Shown here one piece after another: positions 8,160 through 15,570 of a DNA stretch of 20,961 bases. The stretch lies in the IMG/VR virus record IMGVR_UViG_3300035016_000050, positions 1 through 20,961 of that record; one strand, 5' to 3'. The stretch's first letter is position 1. Each line of letters begins with the position of its first letter. This stretch comes from a virus. The position numbers and the translations under genes are program-made. The notes beneath the pieces are model-generated. The model had not been told where the DNA came from. It made no database searches and saw nothing but the letters and a program-made list of their open reading frames with translations.

Positions 8160-8561
8160 TCAAAGAGGCTCGGTAACGGCCCGGAAGACGATCGTCCCGC
8201 GCTCCACGCCGGCCTCGTCCTCGAACGCCGCCTCGACGCTGAGAAAGGTCAGGTTCACGAGGTGGTGGCCGGCGGTCGAAACCCCTTCGCCCAGCCGCGC
8301 CCGCACGCGCTCCAGCACCGCCAGCACGCCGGCGCGGCCCTTGTCCTTGGACCAGGCATGCAGCGTCACGAGATGCTCCGCGCCCTCTTCCGTCGCCGTG
8401 CTCCAGTCCGCCACGCTGGTGCGGCCGAAGCTCACATAGGGAAACCCCGTGTGCGGCGGCACGCGGTCGAACACCTTTTCGGGCCCGATCAGCGCGGTGA
8501 GCGCGGCATCGCCCCTGAGCGCCTCCCAGATCGCCTTCTGCAGGGCGCGCGCGGCGCTCAT
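8160..8561 (-). CDS. GTA tail terminator (g8, DUF3168)
   Basis: The 133-residue protein, starting MSAARALQKAIWEALRGDAALTALI, fits the DUF3168 tail completion family, RcGTA g8, which caps the tail at the head-proximal end. Supporting patterns are FDRVPPHTGFPYVSFGRTSV, the VTLHAWSKDKGRAGVLAVLERVRARL helix and the final RGTIVFRAVTEPL strand. The ATG at 8561 has a strong AAGGAGG ribosome site 7 nt upstream and overlaps the stop codon of the small upstream gene (ATGA). The longer in-frame version starting at 8621 is only a shadow of that small gene. Confidence 0.92.
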   Translation of the reverse strand: MSAARALQKAIWEALRGDAALTALIGPEKVFDRVPPHTGFPYVSFGRTSVADWSTATEEGAEHLVTLHAWSKDKGRAGVLAVLERVRARLGEGVSTAGHHLVNLTFLSVEAAFEDEAGVERGTIVFRAVTEPL

Positions 8562-8731
8562 GGCTTTTCCTCCTTGTCGCGCGCGAGAGACGCCCACAGC
8601 GTCTTGCGTCGCGCCGCCCACTTCGCCTGCCGCCCCGCGCGATCGCGCTCGGCGCGCGCGGCCAGGTCGTGAGCCTTGAGCCGCAGCACGCGCGCCATGC
8701 GCCCGCTCCTCACATCGACATGCGCCTTCAT
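8558..8731 (-). CDS. Small basic peptide between GTA g7 and g8
   Basis: This 57-residue product (MKAHVDVRSGRMARVLRLKAHD...) is very rich in Arg, Lys and Ala and is probably mostly helical. It overlaps g7 at its start (ATGA at 8728-8731) and g8 at its end (ATGA at 8558-8561), and has a GAGGAAGG ribosome site a few bases before its ATG. Those couplings are good evidence that it is translated. I do not recognise a family. Its position and charge would fit an accessory to head-tail joining or a nucleic-acid-binding peptide, but neither is shown. Confidence 0.72.
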   Translation of the reverse strand: MKAHVDVRSGRMARVLRLKAHDLAARAERDRAGRQAKWAARRKTLWASLARDKEEKP

Positions 8732-9054
8732 CGTCCTTCCTCCTCGGTGCGGCACAACAGGAAGCGGCCCGTCTCGTCCGGGTCGTGCGCGGTGCGGATC
8801 ACAAGCGTGCGGCCGCCCCATGCGAAGCGCATCCCGCCGCGCACATCGCCGCGAAAGCGGATCGTCACGCGATGGGTCAACTCGGGCAGGCGCTGGTCCG
8901 CGCCGAAGCGGTCGCGCGCCGCGGCCGGCTCCACCAGCGCCCAGACGCTCGCCACGTCATTCCACTGTTCGGCGTGCCCGCCCGCGCCGTCGCTTTGCGG
9001 CGTCATGACCTGCAGCGTCAGCTCGGTCCGCAACTGTCCGGGGTCGATCCGCAT
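8728..9054 (-). CDS. GTA head closure / stopper protein (g7)
   Basis: The 108-residue protein has the phage head-tail joining fold pattern of the SPP1 gp16 type: MRIDPGQLRTELTLQ at the N-terminus, then GGHAEQWNDVASVWALVEPAAARDRFGADQ, then THRVTIRFRGDVRGGMRFAWGGRTLVI. These are the usual strands of phage head closure proteins. RcGTA g7 is the stopper ring below the adaptor. Its ATG at 9054 follows the g6 stop codon with no gap, and it ends in overlap with the small basic peptide gene. Confidence 0.92.
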   Translation of the reverse strand: MRIDPGQLRTELTLQVMTPQSDGAGGHAEQWNDVASVWALVEPAAARDRFGADQRLPELTHRVTIRFRGDVRGGMRFAWGGRTLVIRTAHDPDETGRFLLCRTEEEGR

Positions 9055-9624
9055 CTAGAGCCTCCGCAGGCGCTGGGAGGCGATCAGCCGCTCATAGGCC
9101 GGGGGAAACGACACGGGCTGGTCTTCGGGGCCGAAGCCGCCGCGCATCTCGTACCAGTGCGCCACAAGCATCAGGATCGCGCGTTTGGGCAGGTCCGGCA
9201 CATCCGGGCCGGATTCGCCGAAGCCGGCGGAAAAATCGATCTCGACGCCGTTCAGCGCCCTTCCCCGCTCAGGGGGCGCGTCGAGATGGATTCGCGCGGG
9301 CCGCGACTCGCGGTCCACGAAATAGCTCGACGCGGGCAGCGCGGCCGGCGCGCCGTCATAGCCATACACCGTCACCGCCGTCACCGCGCGAACGGGATGC
9401 CGGAAGATCCGCGCCGTCCCCTCGCGCGGCCAGGCGTCCAGCACCAGCCGCCAGCCTTGCTCGATGAGGCAGAGCCTCGTCGCGCGCTCGAAATCCTCCC
9501 GCGCCGCTCGGATAAGCCCGCCGATCAGCTCGTCCTCGCTCGCATGCGTCAGGCGCAAGTGCGCCTTGGCCTCGGCCAGCGTGATAGGCTCCAGCGCCGG
9601 CCCGGCCGTGCGGATCAAAGTCAT
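9055..9624 (-). CDS. GTA head-tail adaptor (g6)
   Basis: The 189-residue protein belongs to the phage head-tail connector group (gp6/phiE125 gp8 type). The segment PITLAEAKAHLRLTHASEDELIGGLIRAAREDFERATRL (residues about 13-51) is the standard helical adaptor motif. It is followed by a WRLVLDAWP strand and the C-terminal helix PKRAILMLVAHWYEMRGGF. In the virion it forms the ring beneath the portal. The ATG at 9624 has AAGGA upstream. A 236-bp gap with repeats separates it from the capsid gene, the largest gap in the cluster. Confidence 0.93.
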   Translation of the reverse strand: MTLIRTAGPALEPITLAEAKAHLRLTHASEDELIGGLIRAAREDFERATRLCLIEQGWRLVLDAWPREGTARIFRHPVRAVTAVTVYGYDGAPAALPASSYFVDRESRPARIHLDAPPERGRALNGVEIDFSAGFGESGPDVPDLPKRAILMLVAHWYEMRGGFGPEDQPVSFPPAYERLIASQRLRRL

Positions 9625-9672
9625 GGGATGTCCTTGAATGGTGAGACCTAGGTGGCAAATAGCCGCTGCTTT

Positions 9673-9845
9673 CCCTCCCCCTTGAGGGGAGGGTGGACAA
9701 CCGCCATAGGCGGTTGGACGGGTGGGGCTGTCGCGGCAGCGCTCGGCGTCCGTTCTTTTCGGTGAACCTCGGTTCAGAAGCGCCCCGCGCTGCCGAACCT
9801 ACCCCACCCGGCCGCTGCGCGTCCGACCTCCCCTCAAGGGGGAGG
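9673..9845. repeat. Intergenic repeat unit bounded by inverted palindromes
   Basis: The gap between capsid and g6 is bounded by CCTCCCCCTTGAGGGGAGG (9674-9692) and its exact reverse complement (9827-9845). Next to the left copy is a perfect 8-bp hairpin, CAACCGCC-ATA-GGCGGTTG (9698-9716). GGGTGGGG and CCCCACCC also occur inside the unit as a second, imperfect inverted pair. This is the pattern of a small non-autonomous palindromic repeat of the kind scattered between genes in alphaproteobacterial genomes. No ORF is supported inside it. Confidence 0.65.
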
Positions 9846-9860
9846 TTAGGGCGCGAACCG

Positions 9861-11117
9861 TCAGCTCACCCCGTATTTCAGCAGCTTGATGGCGTCGAAG
9901 TCCTGCACGCCGCCGCCCACGCGCTTGGTCGTGTAGAACAGCACATAGGGCTTGGCCGAATAGGGGTCGCGCAGCACCCGCACGCCCGCCCGGTCCACCA
10001 CGAGATAGCCGCGCCCGAAGTCCCCGAACGCGATCGGCGTGGCGTTCGCGCCGGCGTCCGGCATGTCCTCGGCCTCGACGATCGCGAAGCCCATGAGCTG
10101 CGCGCGGGCGCCGGGGGCCGCCGGCGGCTGCCAGAGATAGTTGCCGTCGGCGTCCTTCAACTTGCGGATCGAGGCTTGCGTCTTGCGGTTCATCACGAAG
10201 GCCGCGTTCTGCCGGTAGCCCGCCTTGAGCGAATAGACCAGGTCGATCAGCACGTCCGAAGGATTGGAGGCCGGCAGCCCGCCCGAAACGCCCGTGGCCA
10301 GATAGCCGAGACTGCCCCAGGCCCAGGCGCTTTCGGCAACCGTGGGGTAGGCCAGGAAGCCCTTCGGCTTGTTGACGCCATCTCCCGAAACGAAGGCCTT
10401 GCCCTCCTGCTCGGCGAAGGCCGCTTCCACCTCGTCGGCGATCCAGCGGTCGAGGTCCACCACCGCGTCCTCGAGCAGCGATTGGGTCGCCGCCGGCATG
10501 GCGTAGAGCTCCATCGCGGGGAACTGGAGTTCGCTAAGCGTCGGGCTCGCGGTCTGCGGCCGCGCCGCCGTCTCAGACACCCAGCCCGACGCCGGGCCCG
10601 CCACCGAGAACGGCTTCTTCAGAAGCGCGGTGGAAACCTGCCGCACGGTGGCGATTCCACGGATCGGGGAAAGGGCCGCGAGCCGCTTGCCAATCTCGCT
10701 TTCGGTTTCCGCCGGCACGAGATAGCCGCCGTCCTGTCCCGAGCCGTAGGACATCGCCTTCTGGTCGAGCGCGCGCATGCCCCGCTCGTCGCCGCCGCGC
10801 ACGTAAGCTTCGAAGGCGGTCTTGTGCTCGCTGGGCGCCTCGGCCTGCCCGCCGGGCCGTCCGAGCTCCGGCTGCAAGCTCTTCAGCGCGATCTGGTCCA
10901 TCGCCCGCTTCTGTTCGTCGAGCGCGGCGGCGATCCGGTCCACCTTCTCGGCCGTCACCGTGTCCGCGGCGCCACGCTTCTCGATCTCGCGAACCCGCCT
11001 GTCGTTCTCCTCCTTGTAGGCCTCGAAGATGCTCTTCATCTCGCCCCAGCCTTGGGTAAGCTCCCATTCGCTCCCGCTGCCCGCCTTGGTCTCCAAAGCC
11101 TCGCCTCTGTCGGTCAT
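9861..11117 (-). CDS. GTA major capsid protein (g5, HK97 fold)
   Basis: The 418-residue protein is an HK97-type major capsid protein. Residues about 24-80 form a charged coiled coil (FEAYKEENDRRVREIEKRG...DRIAAALDEQKRAMD), the delta/scaffold domain that the g4 protease removes. The mature part opens with the family hallmark KTAFEAYVRGGD (about residue 99) and SGQDGGYLVPAETESEI (about 126-142). It continues through LEDAVVDLDRWIADEVEAAFAEQEGKAFVSGDG and NPSDVLIDLVYSLKAGYRQNAAFVMNRKT. The ATG at 11117 overlaps the protease stop codon (ATGA). The longer open frame reaching 11618 is a shadow of the protease gene. Confidence 0.95.
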   Translation of the reverse strand: MTDRGEALETKAGSGSEWELTQGWGEMKSIFEAYKEENDRRVREIEKRGAADTVTAEKVDRIAAALDEQKRAMDQIALKSLQPELGRPGGQAEAPSEHKTAFEAYVRGGDERGMRALDQKAMSYGSGQDGGYLVPAETESEIGKRLAALSPIRGIATVRQVSTALLKKPFSVAGPASGWVSETAARPQTASPTLSELQFPAMELYAMPAATQSLLEDAVVDLDRWIADEVEAAFAEQEGKAFVSGDGVNKPKGFLAYPTVAESAWAWGSLGYLATGVSGGLPASNPSDVLIDLVYSLKAGYRQNAAFVMNRKTQASIRKLKDADGNYLWQPPAAPGARAQLMGFAIVEAEDMPDAGANATPIAFGDFGRGYLVVDRAGVRVLRDPYSAKPYVLFYTTKRVGGGVQDFDAIKLLKYGVS

Positions 11118-11638
11118 GCCTTGCCTCCTTGGTGTTGATGTGTGTGTTTGGCCGCCCGCGCCGCCGCCCCGAGCCGGGCGGCGTCCGCGCCCGCGAGCGC
11201 CTTGACGTGACTCACCCGCGCGCCGGGCACCATGGGGAAGGTCACGACCGACACTTCCCACAAATCCGCTTCGAGGATGCGCCGCAGGCCCGTCGCCCGG
11301 TGGGCTTCGGCCCGCACCGTGCGGAAGCCGATGGAGAGCCCGTCCAGCGCGCCGGCCCGAAACAGGCTCAAGACCTCGCGGCCCCGCGCCGTCCCCAACG
11401 CCAGCCGCCCGCGCACCCAAAGCCCCGTCGCGTCCTCGCGCATCTCCTCCCAGGCGCCGATCGGCTCCTTCGGGTCGTGCTGGAACAGCATGCGGATGCC
11501 GCTTCTGCCCCGCTTCGCCAACGACCGGCCGAACGCCCCGCGCTCGACCGTGTCGCCGCCGAGATCCGTCCGTCCGAACAGGCTGGCATAGCCCGCGAAG
11601 ACGCCTTCGCCCGCCCATTCCACTCGGCTTTCAGCCAT
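11114..11638 (-). CDS. GTA prohead protease (g4, peptidase S78)
   Basis: The 174-residue protein is an HK97-type prohead protease. The catalytic His54 lies in MLFQHDPKEPIGAW and Ser102 in GALDGLSIGFRT; Glu123 or Glu128 in RRILEADLWEVSVVTFPM provides the third residue region. The N-terminal FAGYASLFGRTDLGGDTVERGAF is typical. It cuts the capsid protein's N-terminal domain during head maturation. The ATG at 11638 overlaps the g3.5 stop region by 8 bp, and its own stop codon overlaps the capsid start. The C-terminal His/Gln tail (KHTHQHQGGKA) is probably unstructured. Confidence 0.94.
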   Translation of the reverse strand: MAESRVEWAGEGVFAGYASLFGRTDLGGDTVERGAFGRSLAKRGRSGIRMLFQHDPKEPIGAWEEMREDATGLWVRGRLALGTARGREVLSLFRAGALDGLSIGFRTVRAEAHRATGLRRILEADLWEVSVVTFPMVPGARVSHVKALAGADAARLGAAARAAKHTHQHQGGKA

Positions 11639-12008
11639 GCCCGTCCTCCCTCCCCCCTGAGTCCTGAGCTTGTCGAAGGATCGAAGGACCGTCGCCTCTT
11701 GCCGCCGGCGGGCCGGAAAACATCCGCATGGCGAAGCCCAGCGCCCACCAGGCGCAAAGGCTCGCCGCCGCAGAACCCATCAGCACGATCTCGCCCGCCC
11801 CGATCGCCGCGGCGATGCCGAGTTCGGTGGCGATCTTGAGCCCCGCCGTGCCGCCGAACACGAGGCCGCAGGTCAGCCCCGTGGCGAAACGGGCCGCCGC
11901 CTCGCGCCGCCCCTTGGGCAGCACATAGGCCAGCGACACCGCCGACCCCGCCACCGCGCCCGCGCCCTTCACCGCCCAAAGCCAGGCGGCGTCCCAGAAA
12001 TCGGTCAT
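11631..12008 (-). CDS. GTA small membrane protein (g3.5, DUF6107-like)
   Basis: The 125-residue protein begins MTDFWDAAWLWAVKGAGAVAGSAVSLAYVLPKGRREAAARFATGLTCGLVFGG, which matches the small membrane protein found between portal and protease in alphaproteobacterial GTA clusters. Three hydrophobic segments are visible, about residues 8-28, 41-58 and 66-92. The ATG at 12008 has AAGGA upstream. The last 20 or so residues (ILRQAQDSGGRED) are encoded by a palindromic genomic repeat (11662-11680), so the natural C-terminus appears to have been replaced or extended. Its function in GTA production is not known to me. Confidence 0.82.
   Translation of the reverse strand: MTDFWDAAWLWAVKGAGAVAGSAVSLAYVLPKGRREAAARFATGLTCGLVFGGTAGLKIATELGIAAAIGAGEIVLMGSAAASLCAWWALGFAMRMFSGPPAARGDGPSILRQAQDSGGREDGHG
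11662..11680. repeat. Palindromic repeat inside the end of g3.5
   Basis: TCCTGAGCTTGTCGAAGGA is the well-known short dispersed repeat (core GAGCTTGTCGAA) that often sits between genes in sphingomonads and other alphaproteobacteria. Here it lies inside the 3' end of g3.5 and is translated as ILRQAQD. A variant of the core (GAGCCTGTCGAA) occurs at 12903-12914 inside the portal gene. Confidence 0.7.
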
Positions 12009-12094
12009 GTTGGAGTCCTTATGATGTCAGGACGGAGAGGCGCAGCATGGCCGCAGCCTTCCTCTCCCCGTTCACGGGGTCGGAGCGAGGAGCA

Positions 12095-12120
12095 GCAACA
12101 GTCACAGGGGTGACTGTTGC
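12095..12120. repeat. Perfect hairpin repeat between portal and g3.5
   Basis: GCAACAGTCAC and GTGACTGTTGC form an 11-bp perfect stem with an AGGG loop. It lies in the 230-bp gap between portal and g3.5, together with the hairpin at 12207-12232 and a weaker CCCCG-TTCA-CGGGG hairpin at 12066-12079. No T-run follows, so it is more likely an extragenic repeat than an intrinsic terminator. The gap holds no ORF I would defend. Confidence 0.65.
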
Positions 12121-12206
12121 CGTCGCGCAGGGATGCCGGCAGGCAGGTGAGGGGCGGCGCCGACCTTGAAGCCTTCGCGCCGCCCGTCATCGGTCACGTC
12201 GTGACA

Positions 12207-12232
12207 CCTTCTCCCCGCAAGCGGGGAGAAGG
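12207..12232. repeat. CCTTCTCCCCGC palindromic repeat
   Basis: CCTTCTCCCCGC-AA-GCGGGGAGAAGG is a perfect 12-bp inverted repeat directly after the portal stop codon. It is the typical form of an alphaproteobacterial extragenic palindromic element. It could slow 3' exonucleases or partly attenuate transcription between portal and g3.5, but it lacks the T-run of a Rho-independent terminator. Confidence 0.7.
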
Positions 12233-12238
12233 GTGGAC

Positions 12239-13426
12239 CTAGGTGGAGCCCCTCGGCCCATACCCCACCGCCTGCCGCTTCTCGTCCTCGGACAAGAAAT
12301 CCGCCGCCCCCACCCGCGCCCATAGCAAGTTCCGGTCGGCCGCAAGCCCCTCCACCGCGTCGTGGTCAGGCACGAACCGCAGCCGCCCGCCGAAGCTCCC
12401 GCCCAGCCAGGCCGAAAAGTCTCGCGCCGTGCGCCCCACCAGCGGCAGCACGGTCAGGCGGAAGAAGGCGCGGTTCGCCTCCTGGTAGTTCGAAAACGTG
12501 TTGTCGCCGGGGATGCCCAACAGCATCGGCGGCACGCCGAAGGCGAGCGCGATGTCGCGCGACGCCCCGTTCTTGGCCTCGATGAAGTCCATGTCCTTCG
12601 GCGAAAGTCCGATCGCCTTCCAGTCGAGCCCGCCGTCGAGCAGCAGCGGCCGCCCCGCGCGCCGCGTCCCGGCATAGTTCTCCTCCAGCTCGCTCTTGAG
12701 CCGGTCGAACTGCTCGTCCGAAAGGTTGCCCCCCTCCTTGGGCGCATAGACCAGCGCGCCGGAGGGCCGCGCCGAGTTGTCGAGCAGCGCCTTGTTCCAG
12801 CGGCTCGCCGCGTTGTGCGTGTCGAGCGCCGTCGCCGCGGCTTCCAGCGGCGGAAAGCCGCAATGGTCGTCGAGCGGATGGAACAGCGTCAGATGCGCGC
12901 CCGAGCCTGTCGAAGAAGCGCCCGAACCCAGCGCCACCCGCCGCTTGCCCGCCCCTTCCCGATGCTCCAGCGCCACCGGCCAGCCGGACGCGTCCGTTAC
13001 CACGCTCACCCGGTCGGGCCGCAGCAGGTGCAGCTCGCGCGCTCCGCCTCCCGCGCCGATCAGCTCGGGATAGGCGTTGCCCGAGATCAGGAGATGCCCG
13101 TAAAGCGCCTCGAAGAAGCTCGTGCCGCTTTGCCGCCCGTTGGGCGCCGCCAACAGGTCGAGCGCCGGGTGGCCTTGCCGCTCCTCCTCGCCCTCGAAGG
13201 CAAGCCACGGCAGGGCCGCGGCGGATTCCGCCACCAGCCGCACCGCGCGATAGGCAATGGGGTTCTTCATGAACCCTTCCCTCGCCAGCGCGGCATAGCC
13301 GGGGCGCGTCCAGCGCGCCTCGCCCGCCCCGTGCAGCGCGACGAACGCGCCGCCCGCCTCTTTTCGCTCGCGTGGGCGTGCGGCGGCATTCTCCGCCCGG
13401 CGGAGCTTCGGCCATGTCCAGGGCAT
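12239..13426 (-). CDS. GTA portal protein (g3, HK97 type)
   Basis: The 395-residue protein is an HK97-family portal. Diagnostic segments are NPIAYRAVRLVAESAAALPW (about residues 55-74), FFEALYGHLLISGNAYPELI (about 104-123), LLRPDRVSVVTD, and the C-terminal block GLSPKDMDFIEAKNGASRDIALAFGVPPMLLGIPGDNTFSNYQEANRAFFR. It forms the dodecameric DNA gate at the head vertex. The ATG at 13426 has AAAGG upstream and lies 40 bp after the large terminase gene. A short insertion, SGASSTGSG, is encoded by a GAGCCTGTCGAA-type repeat at 12903-12914. It lies between two strands, so the protein is probably still functional. Confidence 0.94.
   Translation of the reverse strand: MPWTWPKLRRAENAAARPRERKEAGGAFVALHGAGEARWTRPGYAALAREGFMKNPIAYRAVRLVAESAAALPWLAFEGEEERQGHPALDLLAAPNGRQSGTSFFEALYGHLLISGNAYPELIGAGGGARELHLLRPDRVSVVTDASGWPVALEHREGAGKRRVALGSGASSTGSGAHLTLFHPLDDHCGFPPLEAAATALDTHNAASRWNKALLDNSARPSGALVYAPKEGGNLSDEQFDRLKSELEENYAGTRRAGRPLLLDGGLDWKAIGLSPKDMDFIEAKNGASRDIALAFGVPPMLLGIPGDNTFSNYQEANRAFFRLTVLPLVGRTARDFSAWLGGSFGGRLRFVPDHDAVEGLAADRNLLWARVGAADFLSEDEKRQAVGYGPRGST
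12903..12914. repeat. GAGCYTGTCGAA repeat core inside the portal gene
   Basis: GAGCCTGTCGAA shares the core of the dispersed repeat at 11662-11680, differing at one base. It encodes part of the Gly/Ser-rich insertion GSGASSTGSG in the portal. Its placement inside a conserved gene suggests either an insertion by the repeat family or chance; the low-complexity protein sequence favours insertion. Confidence 0.45.
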
Positions 13427-13466
13427 GGAACACCTTTCGTTGGAAGTTACACCTGGGGCGGCGCCC

Positions 13467-14816
13467 CTACCCCAGCTCGCGCACCCGGGGCTGCGCGCGG
13501 TCCCCGCGCATCAATTCCGTCACTGCCCAGACCAGCGCGTCCACGCGGTCGGGCGAGCGGCCGCCCGACATCCCATCGGGGCCGAAGTCGCACATCTCGT
13601 CTTCGAGATCGGGAAAGCGGCCGGCGTGCCGCACCCGTCCTTGCGCGTAAAGCGCCGCCACCGGCTCGGCGCGCACCCACTTCCCCCGCGTGGCCCGCAC
13701 CGGCCGCACGGGCACCGCGGCATCCACGGTGCGGATCACCGCCGTCACCATGTCGCCCCCCTGGTTCACCTCGGCCACGATCGCGTCCGCTTCAAGCCTT
13801 CGATAAAGCCCCACCGCGGCCGTGGCCCAGGCGGCCGGCTCGGCGGCGCGGACCGTCGCGTCCGCCAGCACCACGATCCCGCCCTCGGCGTCGCGCCCCG
13901 CCGCCACGATGCCGCAGGCGTCCGAGCTTTTGCGGCTCGAGGCCGGCGGGTCCACCGCCACCACGATGCGCCGCATCGCCGGCGGCTCACGCAGAAAGGC
14001 GCGCTCCAAAAGCGCCCGGTTCCACAACGCCCCCTCGCGATCCTCGACCAGTTCCCCGTCGAGCTCCTGGCGCTCCAGCCGCGTGCCGCGAAACCGCTCC
14101 CGCACGGCGCCGAGAAACCCCGGCGCGAGATTGGCCGCGTTCTCCTCCGAGCGCATGGTCGTGACCAGCACGCCGGGCTCGCCCAAGAGCCGTTTGAACA
14201 AGGGCGTGGGCCGGGGCGTCGTGGTCACGAGCTGCCGGGGTTTTTCCCCCAGCCGCATGCCGAACTGCAGCATGTCCCAGGTCGCCTGCGCGTGCTTCCA
14301 CTTGGCGAGCTCGTCGCACCAGGCGGCCGCGAATTGCGGCCCCCGCAACGCCTCCGGGTCTTCCGAGGAGAAGCAGTGCGCCACCGCGCCGGAACGGTCC
14401 CACACCAGCCGCCTTCGGCTCGTCTCGAAGCGCGGCCGGTCCCACGCCACCAGCGCGCGGATGCCCGAAGGCCCGTCCACCATCACCTCGCGAACCTCGC
14501 TCAGCGTTTCGCCCACCAGCGCGAAGCTCGCATAGCGCTCGTGCTCGCCGGCGAAGGGCGCCCAGCCCCGCGCCAGGCAGTTCACCCACTCGCTGCCCAG
14601 CCGCGTCTTGCCCGCGCCCCGTCCGCCCGTCACCAGCCAGATCGGCGGCTGTTTCTGCCGCCCATATTGTTTGGACCCCGCGGTCCAGATCCATCCGTCC
14701 TCGGCGGCCAGAAGCCCCTTTGCGCCGAGCTTGCGCCCGGTCCAGCCGTCAAGCCCCAGCGCCGCTCGCCGGACCGGCGGCAACCCCTCCAGATACGCCG
14801 CCGCTTCCCCCTCCAT
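13467..14816 (-). CDS. GTA large terminase (g2, TerL)
   Basis: The 449-residue protein is the DNA-packaging motor. Walker A is GGRGAGKT (residues 64-71), Walker B AAAWCDE (163-169), and the coupling motif is TTTPRP (198-203). The C-terminal RNase H-fold nuclease shows Asp289 (VVAVDPPAS), Glu349 (IVAEVNQGGD) and Asp424/Asp427 (SPDRVDALVWA). All motifs are intact. The ATG at 14816 has GGAGGAGGGG close by and lies 68 bp inside the 3' end of the small terminase gene. In GTAs this enzyme packages random headfuls of host DNA. Confidence 0.96.
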   Translation of the reverse strand: MEGEAAAYLEGLPPVRRAALGLDGWTGRKLGAKGLLAAEDGWIWTAGSKQYGRQKQPPIWLVTGGRGAGKTRLGSEWVNCLARGWAPFAGEHERYASFALVGETLSEVREVMVDGPSGIRALVAWDRPRFETSRRRLVWDRSGAVAHCFSSEDPEALRGPQFAAAWCDELAKWKHAQATWDMLQFGMRLGEKPRQLVTTTPRPTPLFKRLLGEPGVLVTTMRSEENAANLAPGFLGAVRERFRGTRLERQELDGELVEDREGALWNRALLERAFLREPPAMRRIVVAVDPPASSRKSSDACGIVAAGRDAEGGIVVLADATVRAAEPAAWATAAVGLYRRLEADAIVAEVNQGGDMVTAVIRTVDAAVPVRPVRATRGKWVRAEPVAALYAQGRVRHAGRFPDLEDEMCDFGPDGMSGGRSPDRVDALVWAVTELMRGDRAQPRVRELG

Positions 14817-15474
14817 GCCGCCCCTCCTCCACCATGTCCTTGGCGATGGCGTAGGCCAGCTCGAAGACGCGCTCGTCGATCCTGGCCAGCACCTCGGCCG
14901 CTTTTCGCGAGCGCTCCGCCGCGTCCTCGCCCGAGCCTTCCGCCGCCGGGCCGCTCGGGAGGAAGCGCTCGGCGCGCTCCAGCGTGCGGATCACCGTCCA
15001 CAGCGTTCCCATGCGCTCCCGATCGACGCCCGCGCCCCAGCGGCCGGGCGTCAGCCCCACCGCCTCCACCTCGTCCAGCAGCGCCCCCATCACGCGCGCG
15101 AACCGCGCCTCGAACGGCTCGACCGCGCCCTCTGTCCCCTCGGCCCCGCGCCGTTGCGGCCCGCCCTCGCCGCCATCCGCCGCCGCGCCGCCGCCGCCCG
15201 GCATCCATGCCGAACCCCCCGGCGCGTCGATTGCGGGCAGCCCGAACTTCTTCCGCAACCCTGCGGCCTTGGCCGCGTCCATCGCGTCGCGCCAGGCCGC
15301 GCGGGATTCTTTCAGGCGGAAATCGAAGCGCGGCCAGCTTTCTTCCTCCGCGCGCAGCTCCACGGCGCGGACGGTCACGCCCATCACCCCAGCCGTAAGC
15401 CTGAGGGTCGGCGGCTCGCAACCCATCATGCGGCGCGCGGCGTCCCACTGCGCCTCCGTGACCATGCGGGGCAT
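14749..15474 (-). CDS. GTA small terminase (g1, TerS-like)
   Basis: From the ATG at 15474 the protein has 241 residues. Residues about 5-45 (TEAQWDAARRMMG...LTAGVMGVTVRAVELRAEEE) form a helix-turn-helix-like N-terminus of the kind used by terminase small subunits. A Gly/Ala-rich linker follows, then helical segments (ARFARVMGALLDEVEAVG and ERVFELAYAIAKDMVEEG) suited to oligomer formation. I chose 15474 and not 15552 because AGAGG lies just upstream and the extra residues look like translated leader. It overlaps the large terminase by 68 bp. It is the first gene of the cluster, with the candidate promoter about 100 bp upstream. The TerS call rests on position and shape more than on a recognised signature. 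Confidence 0.78.
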   Translation of the reverse strand: MPRMVTEAQWDAARRMMGCEPPTLRLTAGVMGVTVRAVELRAEEESWPRFDFRLKESRAAWRDAMDAAKAAGLRKKFGLPAIDAPGGSAWMPGGGGAAADGGEGGPQRRGAEGTEGAVEPFEARFARVMGALLDEVEAVGLTPGRWGAGVDRERMGTLWTVIRTLERAERFLPSGPAAEGSGEDAAERSRKAAEVLARIDERVFELAYAIAKDMVEEGRHGGGSGGVSGGVAAGPASGAGA

Positions 15475-15570
15475 CCGAAACCTCTTGGACTGTCTGGAAA
15501 AGCTCGTCCGGCCGGCGGCCCGTCCCGGCGCTCTCCCGCGCCCCAGCCGCAATTCTCCGACGATATCGAG

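Noticed and set aside
9861-11618. 585-residue version of the capsid gene
   Set aside because: The extra N-terminus is the protease gene read in another frame; the ATG at 11117 overlaps the protease stop codon and begins the normal capsid sequence.
12005-12323. Small minus-strand ORFs between portal and g3.5
   Set aside because: They are translations of the palindromic repeats in the gap and have no ribosome site or protein-like sequence.
621-15474. Ordinary prophage instead of a GTA
   Set aside because: Gene order and families match RcGTA g1-g15, and no integrase, repressor, replication or att site is visible. The flanks outside the window could still change this.
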